Shown: piece after piece, positions 37,031-45,992 of the stretch | Layout: every line of letters begins with the position of its first letter | How positions within the stretch are numbered: the stretch's first letter is position 1 | Assembly (NCBI GenBank): GCA_963842955.1 | Contig: CAWJIJ010000009.1 | Span: 248,001-312,000, forward strand | Reading direction: 5' to 3' | Length of the DNA: 64,000 bases | Source: JARFQW01 sp963842955 | GTDB lineage: Bacteria; Pseudomonadota; Gammaproteobacteria; Steroidobacterales; XN24 | Made by a program: the position numbers and the translations under genes | The notes under the pieces: generated by a model | Database searches by the model: none | The model's input: the letters and a program-made list of their open reading frames with translations, nothing else | Told to the model about the DNA's origin: nothing

Positions 37031-39952
37031 ATGATCCAGCGTTGTTGCCTATTTCTTCTCCTTGTCTTTTCCGGTGCTGCCCAGGCGGAACTTGTTCTCC
37101 AGACGCCACCGGCCAATGCCGCGGCGCTCGCGGAGGCTCTGGATGCGATGAAAACGAACCCCCGGGGTCCGTTCCAGCGGATCCGGTGGTTTTGTGAAGA
37201 CGGGAGCATCTTGCCGCCCAAGGCCTACGCGTGCGTTGAGCACGGCGGCGGGGTTCAACACGGGGAATGGAGCGATACCACCCGCGAAATCCGGGCGGCC
37301 GGTTACCCCGTGGCAAACGTATTGGCCTCCCTTGATCCCGAGGACTTCACCGGCGAGGAGGGGTACCGGCTCCTGCGGTATGTGCTGCTCGAGCAATTCC
37401 TGATCGATACGGACGATGGCTGGATCCTCCGTAAGGCCCGGTACTATCGCGGAGCATTCCAGATCGAGAACGAGGAGGCGAGCGCGGAGACCATCCTGCG
37501 TTCGCTGGTTGCCAATGAGCGCTGGCGAACCGACGGGTATCCCTTGCTAGTGGAGGCCGTTCGATTGCTCCCGGACCCATCTGATACGGCTTCGGCCGGG
37601 GAAGTCCGTGGTCTCGCCACCGCCATCAACGATCAGGACCCGGGGTTTGGCGAGCTTCGAAACAAAATTCACAACAAGCCCGACCCCGGCGATGCTGCCA
37701 GGGTCCGTGATTATGCGGCCACCGGGGGCAAGCCGGAGTTGGCCGAGCAATATGCGCAGCTGGCTACGGGCATCGATGCCCTGAACGCGCTGCCGGACCC
37801 CGCGGGTTTGCTTCGCGATCTCAAGGGGCAGGGCCCGGCGGCCGCCAAACTGCATGCCATGGCCGACCAGTTGGCCGCCACCGCGGATCCGGCAACGCGG
37901 GTCTCCCTGCTGAGCCAGGCGTCGGCATCGATACGCGACGGGATCGAGACCATCGGACCTCCCGGGAAGCAGGTTCGATCGCTGCGGCTGCTCCTTCAGC
38001 TGGAGAGCCATCTCTTCAACGAGGCGCGCCGTGTCCTGGAGACGTCGGGCAACACGATGTCCCGGAAGCAGCTCGCCGGATTTGTCGAGGACCTTGCGGA
38101 GGGGCTGTATGGAATCGGCCTTCTCACTGACTTCGAGTGGAGCCAGGTCCAGAAGATGTCGGCTGGACTGGAGACCGACCAGATTCCGCTTGCCGAGTAT
38201 CGGGAGCATCTCGCCTGGCTCGGCCGGATTCCGGGATGGTCCGGCCGGCGTCTGGCGTTTTATTTCGAGGAGCCCGTAGAAGAGTTGGCGGTACTCGAAC
38301 CCCATGTGCGGGAGTACGTTCCCGACCGGCTTCGCGGGACGGTGTTGTTGTACTACGGACAGGCCCTGGACCTCCTTGCCACCGACGCGGCCATTCTCAG
38401 TGGGGCGTCCAGCCAAATTTTTGGCCAGGAAACGGCAACGGGACTGCGGGCGCTCAATCCGGGCGAAGCGCGAGGCGTACTTCGGACTTATGCCCAGCTT
38501 GCCGCCATCGAAGGGGACACGAGTGACTCGATTGTCATCGTTCCCAACACCGTGGCTGAGCTCCCGGTGGTCGCCGGAATCCTGACCGAGAACGAGGGCA
38601 ACGCGCTCTCCCACGTCCAGCTGCTCGCGCGTAACCTGGGCGTACCCAACGTCGTCGTGGGGCCAGACCTTCTGTCGGGTCTGAAGACCCGGCTTGGCGA
38701 TCGGGTGGTCCTGGCGGCTAGCCCCGGTGGGCTGGTCGACCTGTCGCTGGACTCCGGAATCACCGATTCGGAGCCGGCCGGACCCGAGGCCGATCACCGG
38801 ATCAGTGTGGACGTGAACAAGCTGGATCTCAGCCAGTCGGGACTGATTTCCACCGACGATCTTACCCAGGCTGACTCCGGGGTGCGGGTGGGGCCCAAGG
38901 CCGCCCAGGTGGGTGAACTGACCCGGCAGTTTCCGGGCCAGGTGGCTCCGGGGCTGGCGATTCCCTTTGGGACCTTCCGGCGGATGCTCGATCAGCCCCA
39001 TGATCTTGGAGGTGCGGGCGGACCCAGCACATTCGAATGGATGATCGAAAACTACGACCGCCTGGAGAAGATCGCCGATCCGCAGGCCCGTGCGCGCGAG
39101 GCCAGGGTGTTCCTGGCCCAGTTGCGCGAGTGGATACAGACCGCCCCGATGGATCCGGCGTTCCTGGCCGAGCTGAAATCGGGTCTGGAAACCCGGTTTG
39201 GACCAGACGGGTCATTTGGCGTGTTTGTACGCTCCGACACCAATGTGGAGGACCTGGCCGGATTTACCGGGGCCGGGCTGAATCTGACCGTTCCGAATGT
39301 CGTAGGCTACGCGTCCATCGTCGAGGCGATTCGACAGGTCTGGGCAAGCCCGTTCACCGATCGCTCCTACGGGTGGCGGCAGGGCCTCATGGATACGCCG
39401 GAACACGTGTACGCGTCCGTCCTGCTCCACCAGGGGGTGAACTCCGCCAAGTCCGGTGTGATGGTGACGACAGACGTGGAAACCGGCAGCCGGGACTGGA
39501 TTACGCTGGTGGCCAACGAGGGCGTGGGTGGTGGCGTGGAGGGCCAGTCGGCAGAGACGGTCCAGGCCAACCTCGAGAACGGCGGGATGAGGTTTCTCAA
39601 TCCGGCCACGGCGCCGAGAAAACGGGTGCTGCTGTCCGAAGGCGGATCCGCGCTCGTGCTGGCCAGCGGAGCGGATCGTGTCCTGACGGACGAAAATCTG
39701 GCCGACCTTCGAGATTTTACGTCCCGCATTCCCGGCTGGTTCCGGAGTATGCCCCCCGACGAGCGGGCCAAGGCCGTTGCCGATGTTGAGTTCGGATTCG
39801 TCGACGGTCGCCTGATGCTGTTTCAGATCCGGCCGTTTGTCGAGAACAAGGGCGCGCAGGCCAATGCCCGTCTCCAGGGGATGGATACGCAGCTCGCGGA
39901 GACCGCTGGCCGTCGGGTAGACATGAACGACCGACCGGGGAGACAGCCATGA
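37031..39952 (+). CDS. Secreted dikinase-like protein: phosphohistidine domain then PPDK/GWD-type ATP-binding domain
   Basis: This 973-residue protein begins with a clear signal peptide (CCLFLLLVFSGAAQA, cut before about residue 20). Residues 20-450 are helical and unrecognised. A mobile phosphohistidine domain follows, with GNALSHVQLLARNLGVPNVV and the candidate catalytic H528. After it comes a PPDK_N-type ATP-grasp domain (about 615-955) with VGPKAAQVGELT, VRSDTNVEDLAGFTGAGL (about 730-748), and a C-terminal DVEFGFVDGRLMLFQIRPF, a hallmark of this nucleotide-binding domain. The order His domain then ATP domain, with no PEP/pyruvate-binding barrel, matches plant glucan water dikinases rather than PEP synthase. 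An exported ATP-dependent enzyme is surprising. The gene overlaps the next one (ATGA) and is divergent from the nucleotide translocase. The substrate is unknown. Confidence 0.85.
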   Translation: MIQRCCLFLLLVFSGAAQAELVLQTPPANAAALAEALDAMKTNPRGPFQRIRWFCEDGSILPPKAYACVEHGGGVQHGEWSDTTREIRAAGYPVANVLASLDPEDFTGEEGYRLLRYVLLEQFLIDTDDGWILRKARYYRGAFQIENEEASAETILRSLVANERWRTDGYPLLVEAVRLLPDPSDTASAGEVRGLATAINDQDPGFGELRNKIHNKPDPGDAARVRDYAATGGKPELAEQYAQLATGIDALNALPDPAGLLRDLKGQGPAAAKLHAMADQLAATADPATRVSLLSQASASIRDGIETIGPPGKQVRSLRLLLQLESHLFNEARRVLETSGNTMSRKQLAGFVEDLAEGLYGIGLLTDFEWSQVQKMSAGLETDQIPLAEYREHLAWLGRIPGWSGRRLAFYFEEPVEELAVLEPHVREYVPDRLRGTVLLYYGQALDLLATDAAILSGASSQIFGQETATGLRALNPGEARGVLRTYAQLAAIEGDTSDSIVIVPNTVAELPVVAGILTENEGNALSHVQLLARNLGVPNVVVGPDLLSGLKTRLGDRVVLAASPGGLVDLSLDSGITDSEPAGPEADHRISVDVNKLDLSQSGLISTDDLTQADSGVRVGPKAAQVGELTRQFPGQVAPGLAIPFGTFRRMLDQPHDLGGAGGPSTFEWMIENYDRLEKIADPQARAREARVFLAQLREWIQTAPMDPAFLAELKSGLETRFGPDGSFGVFVRSDTNVEDLAGFTGAGLNLTVPNVVGYASIVEAIRQVWASPFTDRSYGWRQGLMDTPEHVYASVLLHQGVNSAKSGVMVTTDVETGSRDWITLVANEGVGGGVEGQSAETVQANLENGGMRFLNPATAPRKRVLLSEGGSALVLASGADRVLTDENLADLRDFTSRIPGWFRSMPPDERAKAVADVEFGFVDGRLMLFQIRPFVENKGAQANARLQGMDTQLAETAGRRVDMNDRPGRQP

Positions 39953-41394
39953 TCAGTCGAGTAGGCATGGGCGTTCGAGTTCTCGCGATCTTCGTGCTTG
40001 GAGGCGCTGGCAGCGCGGCTTACTCCTATCCGCTGGACGGATATCCCGAAACGGGCATCCGGCGGCTCGAGGTCTACCGGATGCAGGCCACCGGCGAGAT
40101 CCCGAATCGAAACGTCCCGAAAGGCGCGCAGCTGCCTGTGTCCGCCGTGGAACCACGGCTGCTCGGTCGCGAGATCGACGTCGACATCACCTCGCCGGAC
40201 CCGGCAATGTCCCGCCAGCTGCAGTCGGTTCTGGGGGCCGAGGCCTCAGCCTATGGGGTGACCGTTCTCGACCTGACCAATCCGGACGACCCGCTGTATT
40301 TCGAGTACAACGGGGGAGTGACCCGCAACGTGGGGTCGGTTGGCAAGATCCTGGTCGGTCTGGCCTGGTTCCAGTTACTTGCCGACGTTTATCCGAATGA
40401 TGTCGCCGCCCGTGAGCGCCTGCTGAAGGACACGTGGATCACCGCGGACGAGTTCATCGTCGCGGATCACCACGAGGTCTACTTCTACGATCCGGCGACC
40501 GGCCAGCGAGCTTTTCGCAAGATCGTCCAGGGCGACCGGGGCAGTCTCTACGACTGGCTGGACTGGATGCTTTCGGCCTCCAACAATTCCGCTGCATCGA
40601 CGATGCAGAAACAGACGATGCTCCTAAAGCATTTCGGCCGGGACTATCCGCCGACCGCTGAGGAGGAAGCCGCCTTCTGGGCGGAAACGCCGGCGGCAGC
40701 GAGAAGGGATCTGTACCTGGGGCTTATGGAGGACGTGTCGGTTCGAAACGGCGTCGATCCGGAGTTATTCCGGCAGGGCAGTTTCTTTACCCGGGTCGGC
40801 AAGCAGCGTGTGCCGGGCACGAACAGCTACGGCAATCCGCGAGAAATTCTGAAGTATCTGCTGCGCATCGAGCAGGGCACCCTGGTGGATGAATGGTCCA
40901 GCCGGGAACTCAAGCGTCTCTTGTACATGACCCAGAGACGGATTCGGTACGCGTCCCACCCGGCGCTCACCGATTACGCGGTCTACTTCAAGTCCGGATC
41001 GCTCTATCGCTGCAAGCCGGAGGAAGGGTTCACCTGTGGCAAGTACATGGGCAACGACCTGAACCTGCTGGCTTCCATCGCCACCATTGAAGGGCCCGTT
41101 CGCGAGCCCCGGTACTTTTACCTCGTAGTGGTGAGTTCCAACGTGCTTCGCAAGAACTCTGCGGTGGCGCACCAGACCCTGGCCTTGCGCATTCACCGGA
41201 TGATCGAAGCGCACCACGCCGCAGCGGCCGTCGACGGGACGGACCTCGCTCCGCCCCCGCTCAATCCGCTCCTGCCGTTTTCGGGTGTGCGGCTGATCGG
41301 CGATCCGCCGCCGGCACCGATGCCTGATCCCGCGCCGGGTGAGAGGGAAGTCGACGCGATAAGCCGTAGCGAGGACGACCTCGATGTGAACTAG
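39949..41394 (+). CDS. Secreted class A beta-lactamase-fold serine hydrolase
   Basis: This 481-residue protein has an N-terminal hydrophobic export signal ending about residue 24. The penicillin-binding/beta-lactamase motifs are in order: S130-V-G-K133 (SxxK nucleophile and base), S211-N-N213 (SxN), and K348-S-G350 (KTG equivalent) in VYFKSGSLYRC. The insert between SxN and KSG is long, and a proline-rich tail (residues 425-481) follows. Sizes and inserts differ from true beta-lactamases, so a peptidase or esterase acting in the periplasm is more likely than antibiotic resistance. Its ATG overlaps the dikinase-like stop, so the two are co-translated and probably functionally linked. Confidence 0.83.
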   Translation: MISRVGMGVRVLAIFVLGGAGSAAYSYPLDGYPETGIRRLEVYRMQATGEIPNRNVPKGAQLPVSAVEPRLLGREIDVDITSPDPAMSRQLQSVLGAEASAYGVTVLDLTNPDDPLYFEYNGGVTRNVGSVGKILVGLAWFQLLADVYPNDVAARERLLKDTWITADEFIVADHHEVYFYDPATGQRAFRKIVQGDRGSLYDWLDWMLSASNNSAASTMQKQTMLLKHFGRDYPPTAEEEAAFWAETPAAARRDLYLGLMEDVSVRNGVDPELFRQGSFFTRVGKQRVPGTNSYGNPREILKYLLRIEQGTLVDEWSSRELKRLLYMTQRRIRYASHPALTDYAVYFKSGSLYRCKPEEGFTCGKYMGNDLNLLASIATIEGPVREPRYFYLVVVSSNVLRKNSAVAHQTLALRIHRMIEAHHAAAAVDGTDLAPPPLNPLLPFSGVRLIGDPPPAPMPDPAPGEREVDAISRSEDDLDVN

Positions 41395-41439
41395 GATGGG
41401 GTTCCGGCGGGTCGCCGGTTTCGCCTGTGGATTATTCGC

Positions 41440-42432
41440 CTATGGGTTCGTCGAGCGTCCGGCCAGGCGCTGACTACGGTCCTTGGAAACGTTTTCCGGG
41501 GCGAACACCAGGTCGTCCATGGCGACGATCAGCTTGGAAAGCCATGCGCCGCCGGTGGGTGAGTCGGCCAGCGCCACAGCGATATAGCGCCGCCCGTCGC
41601 GCTCCACTATGGCGCTGTCGGCGTGGTAGGTCCGCCACGTGCCGGACTTGCGATAGATGCGCGCATCGGGCCGGTGAGCGCTCAGGCCAAGAACGAACTT
41701 GTGCTTGATGGCGGGGTCGGCAAGCATCGTCTTCATCTTCAGGGATGACTCGTCGGACACGAGCCGGCCCGTCTCGAGAAGATAATAGAAGCGCGCTACC
41801 TCGAATACGGTCGCCGCATGGGAAAGGTTGTTGATGGGGTCCCGCTTCCACGCGCCCTTCTTGGCATAGGCCTTGCCAACCCAGAGACCCCCGTTCAGCG
41901 ACGGGTCATAGAGCTTGTAACGGTCCGACTCCAGCACCTGGTGCAGGTAGTCGAAGCCCACGGTCTCCAGCATGTAGGTCGCCGACGTGTTCGAGGAGCG
42001 GCGGATCATGCTCGTCAGGTGCGACTCGTTCGCCGGCGTCATCTCCAGCTGCCCGTCGGCGTGTTTCTGGAACGCACCGAGGAGGATGGCGATTTTCGGC
42101 AGGCTCGCGGCATACATGGCCTTGTGCGCGTTGACGGCGGCCATTCTCGGGTTCTCGGGGTCCGTGATGTCCACGAGCGCCACGGCAAGCTTGCCGCGCT
42201 TGGCTTCCCGGTCCAGCCCCATTTTCGCCAGCCGGGCGCGTAGCGCGTCCTGCAAGGCCGGGTCGCGAGACTGGAGCAAGGCAGGCCAGTCGGCCGCGCC
42301 GCTGGAGGCGGCGAGGGTAATGGTCTGCACCGCTTCGCCCGTCGCTGTCCCGTGCTTGGACAGCACCGGCAGGACGAGTCCGGCGGCCAGCGAGGCCAGG
42401 ATCAGCCGAATGGAGAGTTGTCGTTTCACCAT
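41440..42432 (-). CDS. Secreted class A beta-lactamase-fold serine hydrolase (second)
   Basis: I place the start at ATG 42432, preceded by TTGGGGATT, because it opens a signal peptide (MVKRQLSIRLILASLAAGLV); an in-frame ATG 18 codons upstream lacks this logic. The protein is 330 residues. The motifs are S110-L-P-K113 (YAASLPKIAILLG), S146-S-N148 (RRSSNTSA) and K262-S-G264 (YRKSGTW). It shares the domain order of the upstream hydrolase but is shorter and is transcribed towards it. An internal aspartate-rich segment (VALVDITDPENPRMAAVN) parallels VTVLDLTNPDDPLYFEYN of the first protein, so the two are distant paralogs. Confidence 0.85.
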   Translation of the reverse strand: MVKRQLSIRLILASLAAGLVLPVLSKHGTATGEAVQTITLAASSGAADWPALLQSRDPALQDALRARLAKMGLDREAKRGKLAVALVDITDPENPRMAAVNAHKAMYAASLPKIAILLGAFQKHADGQLEMTPANESHLTSMIRRSSNTSATYMLETVGFDYLHQVLESDRYKLYDPSLNGGLWVGKAYAKKGAWKRDPINNLSHAATVFEVARFYYLLETGRLVSDESSLKMKTMLADPAIKHKFVLGLSAHRPDARIYRKSGTWRTYHADSAIVERDGRRYIAVALADSPTGGAWLSKLIVAMDDLVFAPENVSKDRSQRLAGRSTNP

Positions 42433-42961
42433 AATCCCCAAGGGTAGCCTCCCAAGAATAGCAGGACCTAATCGATTTCGACGCAAAAAGCGTCACATAC
42501 CCGTCCCTGGGGCCAGGCTGTCTAAGTGCCTGATTTATGTCGCTAAGATACTGAAATCTGGTCGTTCGCTATTGTCATATCCGGGCGCATTCAGCGCCAT
42601 TCGTCTCAATTGTCGCTGCCTTGAACCCCGCCTGCTGGCCGGACTTGGCGGTTTTTCGCGCGGATCTCGATCGGCACCGGGCACCGGCTGACGCCGTGAA
42701 TATCGGCAAATCACGGCCGGAATCCGCCTGGGGTTGGGCGCCGTCGCCGGGCTCTGCGGGACGATTCATGCGGGTCTGTTAAACTCGCCGTCCGCTGGTC
42801 GGCGGGCTACAAATGGCTCGCGATACAACGGCGTTTTTTCGATACGCCCCGGGATTCAGCAAACCGCTTCGTCGAGACCGGGGCCGGGACGGAGAGATCT
42901 GGGGCTCATCGTGTTGCCCAGCGAAACGAATCACCATGGTTTTTGACGGAAAGGACGCGTC
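42433..42961 (+). other. 529-nt intergenic region upstream of gltX
   Basis: This region lies between divergent genes and must contain promoters for the serine hydrolase (minus) and gltX (plus). I see a short hairpin GACGC/GCGTC with an A5 loop near 42480-42494 and a more AT-rich stretch around 42530-42600. I see no convincing -35/-10 pair and no coding frame. The Shine-Dalgarno sequence GGAAAGGA lies just before the gltX ATG. Confidence 0.5.
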
Positions 42962-44374
42962 ATGAAGGTCCGCACTCGCTTTGCTCCAAGCCCCACCGGG
43001 TTTCTCCACATCGGCGGCGTCCGCACGGCGCTGTTCTCCTGGCTGTATGCCCGCAAGCACGGCGGCGATTTCGTGCTGCGCATCGAGGATACGGATCGGG
43101 AGCGATCCACCGAGGAGTCTATCCAGGTGATCCTGGACGGCATGGAGTGGCTCAAGCTCCGGGCCGACGAGGGGCCGCTGTATCAGACGCATCGCTTCGA
43201 CCGGTATGCCGAGGTGGCCCGGCAGCTCCTGGACGAGGGGCACGCCTATCATTGCTACTGCTCGAAGGACGACCTGGAGACCATGCGGTCGGAGCAGATG
43301 GCCCGCGGGGAGAAGCCCCGCTATGACGGCCGCTGCCGCGACCGGACCGAGCCCGTGCCCGGCGTGGACCCGGTGATCCGCTTCAGAAATCCCGACGAAG
43401 GTCAGGTCGTAATGGCCGACGAGGTCCACGGGGAAATCGTTTTTGACAACAGGGAACTCGACGACGTCATTCTCGTGCGATCAGACGGTGTCCCCACCTA
43501 CAATTTTTCCGTGGTCGTGGACGATATGGATATGGGCATCACGCATGTCATCCGGGGCGCGGACCATATCAATAACACGCCGCGACAGATCAACATCTAC
43601 AAGGCATTGGGGGCGGAGCCGCCAGTCTTCGCCCACGTCCCGCTCATCCTCGGCCAGGACGGGGCCCGGCTATCCAAGCGGCATGGCGCAGTCAGCGTAC
43701 TCCAGTACCGACAGGAGGGTTTCCTTCCCGAGGCTGTCCTCAACTACCTGGTGAGGCTGGGCTGGTCCCATGGAGATCAGGAACTGTTTTCGGCCGACGA
43801 AATGATCCAGTTGTTCGACATCGCCGACGTCAACAAGTCCGCGGCGAGTTTCGATCCAACCAAGCTCACGTGGATCAACCAGCAGTACATCATGGCGGCG
43901 CCCGTGGATCGGCTCGCCATCGAGCTGGAATGGCAGCTGGAGCGCCTGGGGGTCAGCCTGGCGGGCGGGCCCGATCCCGCCGGAGTCGCCGAGGCCTACC
44001 GGCAGCGCGCCGAGACCATGCACGAGATGGCCCAGGCAGCGACGTTCTTTTACCAGGACTTCGATGGCTACCACGAGAAGGCGGCGAAGCAGCACCTGAG
44101 GCCCGTGTCCCTCGAGGCCCTCAAGCGCATGCGGTCGGGCCTGGCGGGCCTCGAAGAATGGACGGCCGAGACGACTCACGAAGTCGTGACGGGCACCGCC
44201 GAGGCGCTGGACCTGAAACTTGGCAAGGTGGCCCAGCCGCTTCGTGTCGCCGTTTCCGGCGGGCCGGTATCGCCGCCCATCGACGTGACCCTGGAATTGC
44301 TCGGCAGGGACAAGACGCTCGCGCGCCTCGACCGGGCCATCGAGTATGTCGAGGCCCGCGCCGCTGACGCCTGA
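42962..44374 (+). CDS. gltX: Glutamyl-tRNA synthetase
   Basis: This 470-residue class Ic aminoacyl-tRNA synthetase starts MKVRTRFAPSPTGFLHIGG, containing the HIGH-type motif (residues 16-19). It has FVLRIEDTDRERSTEESIQ, the VVDDMDMGITHVIRGADH region, and the KMSKS-type ARLSKRHGAVSV. It charges tRNA-Glu with glutamate. The anticodon-binding C-terminal half is complete and ends near the usual length. A tRNA-Glu(TTC) gene lies about 3 kb downstream at 47260. There is no frame break. Confidence 0.97.
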   Translation: MKVRTRFAPSPTGFLHIGGVRTALFSWLYARKHGGDFVLRIEDTDRERSTEESIQVILDGMEWLKLRADEGPLYQTHRFDRYAEVARQLLDEGHAYHCYCSKDDLETMRSEQMARGEKPRYDGRCRDRTEPVPGVDPVIRFRNPDEGQVVMADEVHGEIVFDNRELDDVILVRSDGVPTYNFSVVVDDMDMGITHVIRGADHINNTPRQINIYKALGAEPPVFAHVPLILGQDGARLSKRHGAVSVLQYRQEGFLPEAVLNYLVRLGWSHGDQELFSADEMIQLFDIADVNKSAASFDPTKLTWINQQYIMAAPVDRLAIELEWQLERLGVSLAGGPDPAGVAEAYRQRAETMHEMAQAATFFYQDFDGYHEKAAKQHLRPVSLEALKRMRSGLAGLEEWTAETTHEVVTGTAEALDLKLGKVAQPLRVAVSGGPVSPPIDVTLELLGRDKTLARLDRAIEYVEARAADA

Positions 44375-44630
44375 TTCCGATCCAGGGGCCTCCCGGGGCT
44401 GAACGGCCGCTCTCCGTATCCCGGGCTGGCTGCGGGATTCCGCGATTTGCCGGGCGTGAAGGGGTTTGGCAGCCGCTTTCCAGTGCTTCAGCAGGTCCGG
44501 GATACTGGGTTGTGCGTCACAAACCGGACATCATCCCGGGTATAAGCTCGAAACAGGCTACCGGTTGAACCGGACCCGCCGGGCGCTTCGATACGAAGCT
44601 GTACCCGCGGTTCGGCAAGGGAAGGGCGGC

Positions 44631-45752
44631 TTGGAGCAAACAGACTGCGTCGTTGTCGGTGGAGGAGTCGTAGGCCTGGCGGTTGCCAGGTCCCTGGCGC
44701 TTCGCGGTCTGGAAGTGATGGTGCTCGAAGCAGAGGACGCCATCGGCACGGCAACCAGCAGTCGCAACTCCGAGGTGATTCACGCCGGGCTCTACTATCC
44801 CGAAGACTGGCTCAAGACGGTGCTTTGCGTAAAGGGCCGGCAGGCCCTCTACGCCTATTGCGAGGCCCGCGGTGTCGCCTGCCACCGGCCGGGAAAAATC
44901 GTCCTGGCGGTAGATGACGCCGAGGTGGTTCGTCTGCGGCAGCTGATGGGCCGGGCGCGGCGCAACGGGGTGCCCGTCGAATGGCTGGACGAGGAAGGCC
45001 TTCGACAACGTGAGCCCGATCTCGCCGGGCGCGCAGGGCTCTGGTCCCCGGAGTCGGGAATCGTCGACAGCCATGCGCTGATGCTGGCCCTGCAGGGCGA
45101 CCTGGAGGCCGCAGGAGGGTTCGTGGTCCTTCGCAGTCGGGTACTCGGCGGGCGAGTCGGCGCTCGCGGGCACCGTCTGGATATCGAGGGAGCCGGGAGC
45201 ATCCGCTGCCGCATGCTGGTCAATGCTGCCGGACTTGGCGCCCAGGCTGTCTCGCGGCGCATCGACGGCATCGCTTCGGAGCGCATTCCGGATCAGCTGC
45301 TGGTCAAGGGCCACTATTTCTATCTCGCGGGAACGGCCGCGTTTCGCCACCTCATCTATCCGCTGCCCGGGCCCCACAGCGCCGGGATTCACGCAACCCC
45401 GGATATCTCCGGCCGCGCGCGCTTCGGGCCTGACGCACACGTGGTGGAGAGCGTGGACTACGAGTTTGACGAGGGACGGCGGGCGTTTTTCCTGGAGGAA
45501 ATCCGGCGCTACTGGCCTGAAGTCTCCGAGGACCGTCTGGAGCCGGGCTATACGGGCATCCGTCCCCAGCTCGCCCATGGTAGCGGCGAGCGCCCGGACT
45601 ACATTATTGACGGGCCCGCCGACCACGGGGTGGGAGGACTGGTCAATCTATACGGTATCGAATCACCGGGCCTGACTGCGAGCCTCGCAATCGGCGATTT
45701 CGTCGCCCGGATTCTCGATGGCCAGCGCCTTTCTCAAGCCGCATCCGCCTGA
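44631..45752 (+). CDS. FAD-dependent oxidoreductase, L-2-hydroxyglutarate oxidase-like (DAO family)
   Basis: I chose TTG 44631 because it directly precedes the FAD-binding VVVGGGVVGLAVARSLALRG and follows AAGGGAAGGG at good spacing; the open frame further upstream is without character. The protein has 373 residues and the DAO-superfamily features SSRNSEVIHAGLYYP (FAD contact and substrate region), ESGIVDSHALMLAL, and a C-terminal GYTGIRPQLAHGSGER with LYGIESPGLTASLAIG. Such enzymes oxidise 2-hydroxy acids such as L-2-hydroxyglutarate. The next gene but one on this strand (45993) is a clear paralog, so substrate specialisation is likely. Confidence 0.87.
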   Translation: MEQTDCVVVGGGVVGLAVARSLALRGLEVMVLEAEDAIGTATSSRNSEVIHAGLYYPEDWLKTVLCVKGRQALYAYCEARGVACHRPGKIVLAVDDAEVVRLRQLMGRARRNGVPVEWLDEEGLRQREPDLAGRAGLWSPESGIVDSHALMLALQGDLEAAGGFVVLRSRVLGGRVGARGHRLDIEGAGSIRCRMLVNAAGLGAQAVSRRIDGIASERIPDQLLVKGHYFYLAGTAAFRHLIYPLPGPHSAGIHATPDISGRARFGPDAHVVESVDYEFDEGRRAFFLEEIRRYWPEVSEDRLEPGYTGIRPQLAHGSGERPDYIIDGPADHGVGGLVNLYGIESPGLTASLAIGDFVARILDGQRLSQAASA

Positions 45753-45757
45753 TCCGT

Positions 45758-45923
45758 CTACCGCAGCGATTCATTGAGCCGGCCGGAGTCGATCAGCCGC
45801 TTGACGTGGGCGAACCGACGCAGCCGCGTTGATTTTCTCGGTCAGGCCCGGGTTGTAATCGCCCAGGGGATTCCTGGAACTCGACCGCGAGGCCTCCTGC
45901 GTATGACTTGTCTCACATATCAT
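45758..45923 (-). CDS. Small unannotated coding segment with a +1 break (about 54 aa)
   Basis: On the reverse strand, ATG at 45923 opens a frame reading NPLGDYNPGLTEKINA. If one G is removed at 45824-45825 it continues LRRFAHVKRLIDSGRLNESL and ends at a stop at 45758. The codons of this repaired frame have strongly GC-biased third positions, as real genes in this window do. The break is +1, like all the others here. It is either a small basic protein or the 3' remnant of a gene, lying antisense between the two FAD oxidoreductase genes. I do not recognise the family. Confidence 0.4.
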
Positions 45924-45992
45924 GGCCTCGCAAGGTGATTAACTTGCCGATATGCCCTTCTCGAGCCGGAAGGCTCCAGGACCCAGAGGACC

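Noticed and set aside
37031..39952. PEP synthase or pyruvate phosphate dikinase
   Set aside because: No PEP/pyruvate-binding barrel, reversed domain order and a signal peptide.
39949..42432. Antibiotic-resistance beta-lactamases
   Set aside because: Only the three general motifs are shared. The omega-loop ExxxN motif is not evident, and size and context differ.
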